A stretch of DNA of 64,000 nt from Burkholderiales bacterium (GTDB lineage: Bacteria; Pseudomonadota; Gammaproteobacteria; Burkholderiales; Burkholderiaceae_C): positions 496,001 through 560,000 of the forward strand of contig JAIOOS010000017.1 of NCBI GenBank assembly GCA_021414305.1. The letters are read 5' to 3'. Positions within the stretch are counted from its first letter, which is position 1; each line of letters opens with the position of its first letter. Position numbers and translations under genes: made by a program. This document shows positions 56,406 to 64,000 of this stretch, piece by piece. The notes under the pieces were generated by a model. The model saw nothing but the letters and a program-made list of their open reading frames with translations. It was not told the origin of the DNA and ran no database searches.

Positions 56406-57460
56406 TCGAGCCCCCGCAGCTTCGGATCGAGGGCGTCGCGCACGGCGTCGGTCATCAGCGAGAACGCGGTGACGAAGACCGCCATGAAGGCGGTGGCGGC
56501 GACGAGCTGCCACCAGTAGCCGAGGATCAGCTCGCTCTGCGCCTCCGAGAGCATGGTGCCCCAGGAGACGTCGTCGACGCCGACGCCCAGGCCCAGGTAC
56601 GAGAGGATCACCTCGTACTTGATGAAGGCGACGACCAGCAGCGAGAGCCGCACCAGGATCACGTGGCTCACGTTGGGCAGGATGTGGCGGAACATGCGCG
56701 CCGCGGTCGAGGCGCCGATCGCCTCGGCCGAGCGCACATAGTCGCGGGTCGAGTGCTTGATGAACTCGGCGCGCACCTGGCGGTAGATGCCGGTCCAGCC
56801 GACCAGCGCCAGGATGATCGCCACGCTGACGATGCCGCGGCCGAAGATCACCGCGAACGAGAGGATCAGCAGGATGTCCGGGATCGAGGTGAAGACGCTG
56901 TAGAGCCACTCGAGGAAGTCGCCGACCTTGCCGCCGAAGAAGCCGCCCAGCGCCCCGAGCACGGTGCCGATCAGCGTGGCGACGAGCGCGCCGAGCAGGC
57001 CGACGAAGACCGAGGTCTGGGTGCCCTTCATCGCCTTGGCGAGGACGTCGCGGCCGAGCCGGTCGGCGCCGAAGGGCAGGGTCTCGGCGCGCGGCGTTTC
57101 CACGGTCTTGTACTGCGCGGCGCGCTCGGCCCATTCCTTGTAGCGCGGCGCCAGCGGGTCGACCGCCGAGATGTCGGTCACCGGGCCGGTCGGCGCGGCG
57201 ATCGCCTCGGCCGCGACCGCCGAGGCGGCGCCGACGAAGCCGGGCGGCGCGCTCGGCAGCGCCACTTCCTTCTGCCAGCCGCGCGCCACCAGGCCGCTCG
57301 CCGTCAGCACGATCATCAGCAGGAACACCGCCACCACCGCCATCGAGACGATGCCCACCCGGTCGGCGCGCAGTCGCCGCCAGGCGGCGTGCCAGACGCC
57401 TTCGGAGCGCGGCGGGCTGCCGGCGCCCGGAGCGACGATGGTCGGCAGAACTGCGCTCAT
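56402..57460 (-). CDS. Peptide ABC transporter permease, DppC-like
   Basis: The 352-residue permease has about six helices. The conserved loop EAIGASTAARMFRHILPNVSHVILVRLSLL (EAA motif) contacts the ATPase, and FGADRLGRDVLAKAMKGTQTSVFVGLLGALVATLIG is typical of DppC. A longer periplasmic loop (about residues 62-130) is an extra feature. It lies 10 bases after the DppB-like gene and overlaps the ATPase gene by four bases, so the three form an operon. Confidence 0.93.
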   Translation of the reverse strand: MSAVLPTIVAPGAGSPPRSEGVWHAAWRRLRADRVGIVSMAVVAVFLLMIVLTASGLVARGWQKEVALPSAPPGFVGAASAVAAEAIAAPTGPVTDISAVDPLAPRYKEWAERAAQYKTVETPRAETLPFGADRLGRDVLAKAMKGTQTSVFVGLLGALVATLIGTVLGALGGFFGGKVGDFLEWLYSVFTSIPDILLILSFAVIFGRGIVSVAIILALVGWTGIYRQVRAEFIKHSTRDYVRSAEAIGASTAARMFRHILPNVSHVILVRLSLLVVAFIKYEVILSYLGLGVGVDDVSWGTMLSEAQSELILGYWWQLVAATAFMAVFVTAFSLMTDAVRDALDPKLRGLE

Positions 57461-57470
57461 CGCCCGGCCC

Positions 57471-58409
57471 TCACTTCAGCACCACCCGCGGGTCGACCAG
57501 CTTGTAGAGCACGTCGACCAGGAGGTTGATCACCATCGTGATCATCGCCAGGTAGACGGTGATCGCCTGGATCACCGGGTAGTCGCTGCGGTTGACCGCC
57601 AGGATCACCTCGCGGCCCAGGCCGGGAATGGAGAAGAACACCTCGATCAGGAACGAGCCGACGAAGATGCCGGGCAGCGAAAGGCCGATGTTGGTAAGGA
57701 TCGGGATCATGGCGTTGCGCAGCACGTGCTTGAACAGCACCGTCTTCTCGGTCATGCCCTTGGCGCGCGCGGTGCGCACGTAGTCGTGGCCGAGTTCGTC
57801 GAGGAAGAAGGTGCGGTACAGGCGCGTCTGCGGCGCAACCCCGACCAGCAGCGCCAGCAGCACCGGCAGCGGCACGTAGGTCACCAGGTTCTTGGCCACC
57901 GAGTCGCTCCAGCCCTGGACCGGAAACCAGCCGAGCTGGAAGCCGAAGATGTACTGGCCGATGATGATGTAGACCAGGAACGAGACCGAGAGCGCCACCG
58001 TGCTGATCACCATGATCGCCCGGTCGCTGAGCGAGCCGCGCCGGTAGGCGACCCACATCGCGATCGGCAGGGCGATGAGGGCGTCGAGCACCAGGATCGG
58101 CGTCATCACCGTGAGCGTCGCCGGCAGCCGGGTGGAGAAGATGCTCGCCACGGATTCGTTGGTGGCGAAGCTGCGGCCCCAGTCGAAGGTGACGATGCTC
58201 TTCAGGTTGATCCACATCTGCACGTACCAGGGGCTGTTCAGGCCGAGCTGGTCGCGGATCGCCTGCACCTGTTCGGGCGTGGCGTTCAGGCCGGCGAGGA
58301 TTTCGGCCGGGTCGCCGCCGAAGAACTTGAACAGCAGGAAAACCAGGAGGACGACGCCCACCAGGGTGGGGATCATCTGCCACAGGCGGCGGATGAGATA
58401 GGCGGCCAT
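57471..58409 (-). CDS. Peptide ABC transporter permease, DppB-like
   Basis: The 312-residue permease starts MAAYLIRRLWQMIPTLVGVVLLVFLLFKFFGGDP, the usual DppB N-terminus. It has six helices and the EAA-type loop TARAKGMTEKTVLFKHVLRNAMIPILTNIG. It is the first gene of the minus-strand operon dppB-like, dppC-like, ATPase. It is divergent from the binding-protein genes; the 112-base divergent gap contains a perfect 11-bp-arm palindrome. Confidence 0.94.
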   Translation of the reverse strand: MAAYLIRRLWQMIPTLVGVVLLVFLLFKFFGGDPAEILAGLNATPEQVQAIRDQLGLNSPWYVQMWINLKSIVTFDWGRSFATNESVASIFSTRLPATLTVMTPILVLDALIALPIAMWVAYRRGSLSDRAIMVISTVALSVSFLVYIIIGQYIFGFQLGWFPVQGWSDSVAKNLVTYVPLPVLLALLVGVAPQTRLYRTFFLDELGHDYVRTARAKGMTEKTVLFKHVLRNAMIPILTNIGLSLPGIFVGSFLIEVFFSIPGLGREVILAVNRSDYPVIQAITVYLAMITMVINLLVDVLYKLVDPRVVLK

Positions 58410-58460
58410 CGGTCGAGGGTGGGTCGGTGGTGAGGACGAGGCCGCGGGAACCCGGCGGGA

Positions 58461-58485
58461 GCGAAGTCTAGCGCCTAGACTTCGC
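58461..58485. promoter_or_regulatory. Perfect palindrome in the divergent peptide-transport promoter region
   Basis: GCGAAGTCTAG (58461-58471), CGC centre and CTAGACTTCGC (58475-58485) form an exact 11-base inverted repeat. It lies 36 bases before the first binding-protein ATG and 52 bases before the permease start, where a repressor or activator dimer could control both transcripts. It could also form a stem, but there is no T-rich tail, so an operator is favoured. Confidence 0.6.
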
Positions 58486-58521
58486 CTTTCACCCCCCGGA
58501 TTTCGAGAGGACGAGCGGACG

Positions 58522-60345
58522 ATGAAGCGCCGGCTAGTGACGCAAGCGATGGCCGCGGCCTGGGCGGGAAGCGCGCTGCCCGGTCTGGCCGCGCCCGCGC
58601 CCGCCGCCGGTGCCGGCGGCGAAAAGATCCTGCGCTACGCCTTCCAGGTCGCCGAGACCGGGTTCGACCCGGCGCAGATCAGCGACATCTACTCGCGGAT
58701 CTGCACGGCGCACATCTTCGACTCGATGCTGGGCTACGACTACCTCGCCCGGCCGTTCAAGCTGCGGCCGCTCGTCGCCGAGGCGATGCCCGAGGTCTCG
58801 GAGGACTTTCGCACCTTCACCTTCAAGCTGCGCCCCGGGATCTTCTTCGCCGACGATCCGGCCTTCAAGGGCAAGCCGCGCGAGCTCGTCGCCGAGGACT
58901 TCGTCTTCTCGTTCAAGCGGATCTACGACCCGAAGCTGAAGAGCCCGGGCCTGCCCTCGCTCGAGAACGAAGGCATCGTCGGTTTGCGCGAGCTCAACGC
59001 CGAGGCGGTCAAGAGCGGCCGGTTCGACTACGACAGGAAGGTCGAGGGCTTGCAGGCGCTCGACCGCTACACCCTGCGCGTGCACCTGCGAGAGGCCCGG
59101 CCGCGCCATCTCTACCGCTGGGCTTCGCGCGACATCCTCGGCGCGCTCGCGCGCGAAGTGGTCGAGGCCTACGGCGATCGCATCATGGATCACCCGGTCG
59201 GCACCGGCCCCTTCCGCCTGGCCGAGTGGCGGCGGAGCTCGCGCATCGTGCTGGTGAAGAACCCGGGCTACCGCGAGCATTTCTACGACGCCGAGCCGAA
59301 CGTCGACGACGCCGAGGGCCAGGCCCTGGTCCAGCGCTTCAAGGGCCGGCGCCTGCCGATGATCGACAAGGTCGAGGTCGCGATCATCGAGCAGAGCCAG
59401 CCGCGCTTCCTCTCGTTCATCAACGGCGAGCAGAACTTCCTGGAGCGGCTGCCCACCGAGTTCGCCGACCAGGCGGTCCCCAAGGGCCGGATCGCGCCCA
59501 ACCTGGCCAAGCAGGGCATCAAGGCGCATCGCGTTCCGGGCGCCGACGTCACCCTGCTGGTGTTCAACATCGAGGACCCGGTGGTCGGCGGCTACACGCC
59601 CGAGAAGGTGGCGCTGCGCCGGGCGATGATCCTCGGCAACGACGTCGGCCTCGAGATCCGCACCGTCTGGCGCGGCCAGGCCATTCCGGCGCAGACGATC
59701 GTGCCGCCGCTCACCGAGGGCTACCGCGCCGACGTGCGAACCGAGTCGGGCCTCTACGACCCGGCCCGCGCGCGCGCCCTGCTCGACCTCTACGGCTACG
59801 TCGACCGCAACGGCGACGGCTGGCGCGAGCAGCCCGACGGCAGCCCGCTGGTGATCGAGTTCTCGACCCAGTCGGACCAGCTCTCGCGCTCGCGCGACGA
59901 GCTGTGGAAGAAGGGCCTCGATGCGCTCGGCATCAAGATGGTGCTGAAGACGGCGCAATGGCCGGAGAACCTGAAGTCGGTGCGCTCGGGCAAGTTCATG
60001 GTCTGGCGCGTCGGCTCGTCGGCCGACACGCCCGACGGGCACGGCGCCCTCGAGCGGGCTTACGGCGGCTCGATCGGCAAGGGCAACCTGGCGCGCTTCA
60101 AGCTGGAAGCGTTCGACGAGATCTACCAGCGGATGAAGATGCTGCCGAGCGGCCCGGAGCGCCAGGCCCTGTTCGACAAGAGCGCGCAGATCATGACCGC
60201 CTACGCCCCGTACCGGCTCGCGGTGCACCGCATCCTCACCGATCTGAGCTACGACGCGGTCAGCGGCTACCGCCGCCCGCCGTTCTCGCTCGACTGGTGG
60301 CAATACGTCGACGTCGACGCCAGCGTAAAAGGAAAATCCGCATGA
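58522..60345 (+). CDS. Peptide ABC transporter substrate-binding protein 1 (family 5)
   Basis: The 607-residue exported protein has a basic start MKRRLVTQ, a short hydrophobic stretch, and the family-5 binding fold: FDPAQISDIYSRICTAHIFDSMLGYDYL, then HPVGTGPFRLAEWRRSSRIVLVKNPGY. The fold continues through the end segment AHRILTDLSYDAVSGYRR-like region. It binds peptides or a similar ligand for the permeases encoded divergently. Its stop overlaps the next gene's ATG by four bases. It is longer than E. coli DppA (about 535) mainly in the middle. Confidence 0.92.
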   Translation: MKRRLVTQAMAAAWAGSALPGLAAPAPAAGAGGEKILRYAFQVAETGFDPAQISDIYSRICTAHIFDSMLGYDYLARPFKLRPLVAEAMPEVSEDFRTFTFKLRPGIFFADDPAFKGKPRELVAEDFVFSFKRIYDPKLKSPGLPSLENEGIVGLRELNAEAVKSGRFDYDRKVEGLQALDRYTLRVHLREARPRHLYRWASRDILGALAREVVEAYGDRIMDHPVGTGPFRLAEWRRSSRIVLVKNPGYREHFYDAEPNVDDAEGQALVQRFKGRRLPMIDKVEVAIIEQSQPRFLSFINGEQNFLERLPTEFADQAVPKGRIAPNLAKQGIKAHRVPGADVTLLVFNIEDPVVGGYTPEKVALRRAMILGNDVGLEIRTVWRGQAIPAQTIVPPLTEGYRADVRTESGLYDPARARALLDLYGYVDRNGDGWREQPDGSPLVIEFSTQSDQLSRSRDELWKKGLDALGIKMVLKTAQWPENLKSVRSGKFMVWRVGSSADTPDGHGALERAYGGSIGKGNLARFKLEAFDEIYQRMKMLPSGPERQALFDKSAQIMTAYAPYRLAVHRILTDLSYDAVSGYRRPPFSLDWWQYVDVDASVKGKSA

Positions 60346-62180
60346 AGAGGCGAACCGCGATCGCCGCCGCACCGCTGCTGCTCGGTGCACCCTGGGCCAC
60401 TGCCGCAGCCAGCGCGCCCGCCGCTTCGGCGGGCGGCGGCGCCGCCAAGGTGCTGCGCTATGCCTTCGTCGCCGCCGAGACCGGCTTCGATCCGGCCAAG
60501 ATCAGCGACCTCTATTCGCGCATCTGCACCGCCCACATGTTCGAGGCGCTGTACCGCTTCGACTACCTGGCGCGGGGGCCTTCGAAGGTGGTGCCGCACG
60601 TCGCCGCGGCCATGCCCGAGATCACCGACGACTTCAAGACCTGGACGATCCGCATCCTTCCGGGCATCTACTTCACCGACGACCCGGCGTTCAAGGGCAA
60701 GCCGCGCGAGCTGGTGGCGGCCGATTTCGCCTACAGCTGGAAGCGGCATTTCGACCCGGTCAACAAGGACCCGAACTACACCGGCTTCAAGGAGGAGGGC
60801 GTGCTCGGCGTCGACGAGCTGCGCCAGGCGGCGATCCGCGACAAGAAGCCGTTCGACTACGACCGCGAGGTCGAGGGCCTGCGCGTGCTCGACCGCTACA
60901 CCCTGCAGTTCAGGCTGGCGCAGCCGCGGCCGCGCCTGCTCTACACCCTGGTCGATTCGAGCCTGATCGGCGCGATGGCGCGCGAGGTGGTCGAGTTCTA
61001 CGGCGACAACATCGCCGAGCATCCGGTCGGCACCGGGCCCTTCCGCCTGGCGCAGTGGCGGCGCAGCTCGTTCATCGCCTTCGACCGCAATCCCACCTAC
61101 CGCAAGGTCCGCTACGACGGCGAGCCCGCCGCCGACGACGCCGTCGGCCAGGCGATGCTCGCCCGGTTCAAGGGCCGCGAGCTGCCGATGATCGACCGGG
61201 TCGAGGTCGCGATCATCGAGGAAAGCCAGCCGCGCTGGCTGAGCTTTCTCAACAGCGAGATCGACGTGCTGATGTCGGTGCCGCTCGAGTTCGCCGCGCA
61301 GGCCGCGCCGGGCGGCAAGCTCGCGCCCTGGCTCGCCAAGCGCGGCGTGCAGATGGACCGCTTCGCCAACGCCGACCGGACGCTCTACTACTTCAACATG
61401 GAGGATCCGATCGTCGGCGGCATGGCGCCGGAGAAGGTGGCGCTGCGTCGCGCCATCGCCCTGGCGACCGACGTCGACGCCGAGATCGCCCAGGTGCGCC
61501 GCGGCCAGGCGATTCCGGCGCAGTCGACCGTGGCCCCCGGCGGCTGGTCGTACGACCCGGCCTACCGGAGCGAGAACGCCGTCTACAGCCCGGCCCGTGC
61601 CAAGGCCCTGCTCGACCTCTACGGCTACGTCGATCGCGACGGCGACGGCTGGCGCGAGCTGCCCGACGGCAAGCCGATGGTGATCGAGTACGCGACCACG
61701 CCCGATGCGATCTCGCGCCAGTTCGACGAGCTGTGGAAGAAGAACATGGACGCGGTCGGCGTCCGCCTGAAGATCAAAACGGCGAAATGGCCCGAGCAGC
61801 TCAAGGCGGCGCGCGCCGGCCAGCTCATGATCTGGCAGCTCGGCTACTCGTCGTCGTCGCCCGACGTGCAGGACGGCCTGCAGACCCTCTACAGCCCGGC
61901 GTCGGGCGGGCAGAACCTGTCGCGCTTCAAGCTCCCGCGGTTCGACGAGATCTTCCAGAAGATGCAGTCGCTGCCCGACGGCCCCCAGCGACTCGCGCTG
62001 ATGCACGAGGCCCGCGACCTGATCACCGCATACATGCCGCAGAAGTACAACGTGCACCGGATCGTCACCTGGCTGGCCCAGCCGCGCGTCGTCGGCCTGC
62101 GCGCGCCGATGTACGGCAACCAGTTCTGGCAGTTCATCGACATCGACGAGAACAACGGAAAGATGCTGGCCCGCAAGTGA
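60342..62180 (+). CDS. Peptide ABC transporter substrate-binding protein 2 (family 5)
   Basis: The 612-residue paralogue of the preceding product has the same blocks in the same order: FDPAKISDLYSRICTAHMFEAL, HPVGTGPFRLAQWRRSSFIAF, KGRELPMIDRVEVAIIEESQPRWLSF, ATPDAISRQFDELW-like tail. It has a signal peptide (AAAPLLLGAPWATAAASA). A local tandem duplication is clear. Loops near the ligand site differ, so each may widen the range of ligands. The two genes are coupled by ATGA. AACS follows 25 bases later on the same strand. Confidence 0.92.
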   Translation: MKRRTAIAAAPLLLGAPWATAAASAPAASAGGGAAKVLRYAFVAAETGFDPAKISDLYSRICTAHMFEALYRFDYLARGPSKVVPHVAAAMPEITDDFKTWTIRILPGIYFTDDPAFKGKPRELVAADFAYSWKRHFDPVNKDPNYTGFKEEGVLGVDELRQAAIRDKKPFDYDREVEGLRVLDRYTLQFRLAQPRPRLLYTLVDSSLIGAMAREVVEFYGDNIAEHPVGTGPFRLAQWRRSSFIAFDRNPTYRKVRYDGEPAADDAVGQAMLARFKGRELPMIDRVEVAIIEESQPRWLSFLNSEIDVLMSVPLEFAAQAAPGGKLAPWLAKRGVQMDRFANADRTLYYFNMEDPIVGGMAPEKVALRRAIALATDVDAEIAQVRRGQAIPAQSTVAPGGWSYDPAYRSENAVYSPARAKALLDLYGYVDRDGDGWRELPDGKPMVIEYATTPDAISRQFDELWKKNMDAVGVRLKIKTAKWPEQLKAARAGQLMIWQLGYSSSSPDVQDGLQTLYSPASGGQNLSRFKLPRFDEIFQKMQSLPDGPQRLALMHEARDLITAYMPQKYNVHRIVTWLAQPRVVGLRAPMYGNQFWQFIDIDENNGKMLARK

Positions 62181-62205
62181 GCCGGCGCAGATCTCCGCCG
62201 ACGCG

Positions 62206-64000
62206 ATGAGCCCGCCCGAGCCGCAGATCCTGCGCTACACGCGCTGGCTGCGCGATCGTCGCGGCCTCGATTTCGATCCGACCACGCCGGCCGGCTACGA
62301 GCGCTTCTGGCGCTGGTCGTGCGAGGACCTGCGCGGCTTCTGGCAATCGATCTTCGACTTCTTCGCCATCGAGTCGCCGACCCTGCATGCGACCGTGCTG
62401 GTCGAAGCGAAGATGCCCGGCGCCGAGTGGTTCCCCGGCGCGCAGGTGAACTACGCGCGCCACCTCTTCAGCCACGCCGAGCGCAGCCACGCCGCCGGCC
62501 ACCCGGCGATCGTCTTTCGCGACGAGGCGATGCAGGCGCACGGCGAGACGCTCGAGATCACCTGGCCCGAGCTGCGCCGCCAGGTCGCGTCGTTCGCCGC
62601 CGCGCTCTCGCGCATGGGCGTCGCGCCGGGCGACAGGGTGTGCGCGATCCTGCCCAACCTGCCGCAGACCGCGATCGCCTTCCTCGCCTGCGCCAGCCTG
62701 GGCGCGGTCTGGTCGGTGTGCTCGGCCGACATGGGCCCGCTGGCGATCCTCGACCGCTTCCGGCAGATCGAGCCGAAGGTGGTGATCGCCTGCGACGGCT
62801 ACGTCTACGGCGGTGTCGCCGCCGACCGGCTGCCGGTCCTGCGCGGACTGATCGACGAGCTGACCAGCGTGCGTCATGTCGTCCTGCTGCGCCATCTCGA
62901 CGCCGATGCAGACATCGCCGCCCTGGCCGGCAAGGCACGGGCGGCGCACGACTTCGATGCGCTGGTCGCCGACGACCCGCCGTTCGAGCCGGCCTGGCTG
63001 CCGTTCGACCACCCGCTCTGGATCGTCTACTCGAGCGGCACCACCGGCCTGCCGAAGGCGATCGTCCACGGCCACGGCGGCGTGATGCTCGAGGGCCTGA
63101 AGATCGGCCTGCATAACAACCTCGGCCCGAGCGTCCTGACCGGCGACCGCTTCCACTGGTACGCCTCCACCGGCTGGATCATGTGGAACTGCCAGATCCA
63201 CGGCCTGCTCGGCGGCACGACGATCTGCCTGTTCGACGGCAGCCCGGCGGGGCCTGCCGGCGCGCCCGACTGGTCGACCCTCTGGCGCTTCGCCGCCGAG
63301 ACCGGCGTCACCTTCTTCGGCGCCGGCGCGGCGTTCTACGCGAGCTGCCTGAAGGCCGGCGTCGAGCCCGTGCGCGCGGGCGACCTCTCGCGCCTGCGCG
63401 GTATCGGCGCGACCGGCTCGCCGCTGGCGATCGAGTGCTACCGCTGGGTCTGGGACCACCTGCCGAAGGTCGATGGCGAGAACATCTGGCTCACGCCGAT
63501 GTCCGGCGGCACCGATTTCGCCGGCGCCTTCATCGCCGGCCTGCCCACCCTGCCGGTGGTCGAGGGCGAGATGCAGTGCCGCTGCCTCGGCGCCGCGGTC
63601 GAGGCGTGGAGCGAGCCCGACGCCGAGGGCCGGGGCCGGGCGCTCGTCGACGAGGTCGGCGAGCTCGTCTGCACGAAGCCCATGCCCTCGATGCCGCTCG
63701 GCTTCTGGGGCGACGCCGACGGCAGCCGCTACCGCGACAGCTACTTCGACATGTACCCGGGTATCTGGCGGCACGGCGACTGGCTGCGCATCACGCCGCG
63801 CGGCGGCGCGATCATCTACGGTCGCAGCGACGCCACGATCAACCGGCACGGCATCCGCATGGGCACGGCCGAGCTCTACCGCGCGGTCGAGGCCCTGCCC
63901 GAGGTGCTCGATTCGCTGGTCGTCGATCTCGAGTACCTGGGGCGGGAGAGCTACATGCCGCTGTTCGTGGTCCTGCGCGAGGGCCTGACCCTCGACGAGG
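62206..64000 (+). CDS. Acetoacetyl-CoA synthetase (3' end outside window)
   Basis: 598 codons are visible and the frame runs off the edge. The enzyme ligates acetoacetate with CoA using ATP. Landmarks: an N-terminal [15 protein letters not shown]...[16 protein letters not shown] region typical of AACS, the adenylation P-loop [19 protein letters not shown] (about 272-290), [26 protein letters not shown] and [15 protein letters not shown] near the hinge. Family length is about 650, so roughly 50 residues are missing. Its 25-base spacing after the binding-protein gene allows co-transcription. Confidence 0.93.
   Translation, partial: MSPPEPQILRYTRWLRDRRGLDFDPTTPAGYERFWRWSCEDLRGFWQSIFDFFAIESPTLHATVLVEAKMPGAEWFPGAQVNYARHLFSHAERSHAAGHPAIVFRDEAMQAHGETLEITWPELRRQVASFAAALSRMGVAPGDRVCAILPNLPQTAIAFLACASLGAVWSVCSADMGPLAILDRFRQIEPKVVIACDGYVYGGVAADRLPVLRGLIDELTSVRHVVLLRHLDADADIAALAGKARAAHDFDALVADDPPFEPAWLPFDHPLWIVYSSGTTGLPKAIVHGHGGVMLEGLKIGLHNNLGPSVLTGDRFHWYASTGWIMWNCQIHGLLGGTTICLFDGSPAGPAGAPDWSTLWRFAAETGVTFFGAGAAFYASCLKAGVEPVRAGDLSRLRGIGATGSPLAIECYRWVWDHLPKVDGENIWLTPMSGGTDFAGAFIAGLPTLPVVEGEMQCRCLGAAVEAWSEPDAEGRGRALVDEVGELVCTKPMPSMPLGFWGDADGSRYRDSYFDMYPGIWRHGDWLRITPRGGAIIYGRSDATINRHGIRMGTAELYRAVEALPEVLDSLVVDLEYLGRESYMPLFVVLREGLTLDE

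Overview
The window is about 70% G+C chromosomal DNA from a betaproteobacterium, most likely order Burkholderiales. The evidence is the replication-origin gene order (gyrB, dnaN and dnaA on the minus strand, then rpmH, rnpA, yidD, yidC and mnmE on the plus strand, with no recF), a Bug-type tricarboxylate-binding protein, and a GC-rich palindromic spacer repeat of a kind common in this order. The genus cannot be decided from sequence alone. No tRNA, rRNA, CRISPR array, insertion sequence or prophage was seen, and composition is even, so this looks like core chromosome with a few accessory blocks.

Layout. 1-5629: two tandem copies of a module made of a membrane-anchored Ser/Thr-kinase-like protein followed by a lipoprotein. 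The first kinase copy has lost its catalytic residues; the second is intact. 5660-12918: housekeeping and small metabolic genes (methyltransferase, LysE exporter, Nudix, DNA repair methyltransferase, PEBP protein, GbsR/MarR regulator behind a perfect operator-like palindrome, DCC protein with an SDR-DoxX fusion, RidA). 12930-22679: origin region with DnaA boxes. 22846-28471: cyclic-nucleotide-binding protein, Kef-type antiporter, and the LPS genes kdsD, kdsC and lptC followed by an SDR. 28531-33094: glycine-rich RNA-binding protein with its own terminator, metal-receptor protein, MarC, GMC oxidoreductase, a small protein and a thioredoxin. 33202-37014: complete sulfate ABC importer. 37067-41773: ECF-like sigma factor divergent from a two-component system, a possible structured RNA, and an HDOD protein. 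41903-43603: acyl-CoA synthetase. 43646-50437: two TonB-dependent receptors with a duplicated collinear promoter leader, flanking a Bug-family binding protein. 50488-54088: MarR, AraC and response-regulator-like genes, then a glycerol-3-phosphate acyltransferase.

54089-54701 has no conventional gene but carries a textbook sigma-54 promoter reading leftward into a highly structured region with a 62-codon frame and a terminator-like hairpin. 54702-62180 is a peptide-type ABC importer: fused double ATPase and two permeases on the minus strand, divergent from two tandem binding proteins across a perfect 11-bp-arm palindrome. The window ends inside an acetoacetyl-CoA synthetase gene.

Most notable: the kinase/pseudokinase-lipoprotein modules, the sigma-54 transcription unit, and the twin receptor leaders. 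Gene functions are inferred from motifs read by eye; no database search was run.
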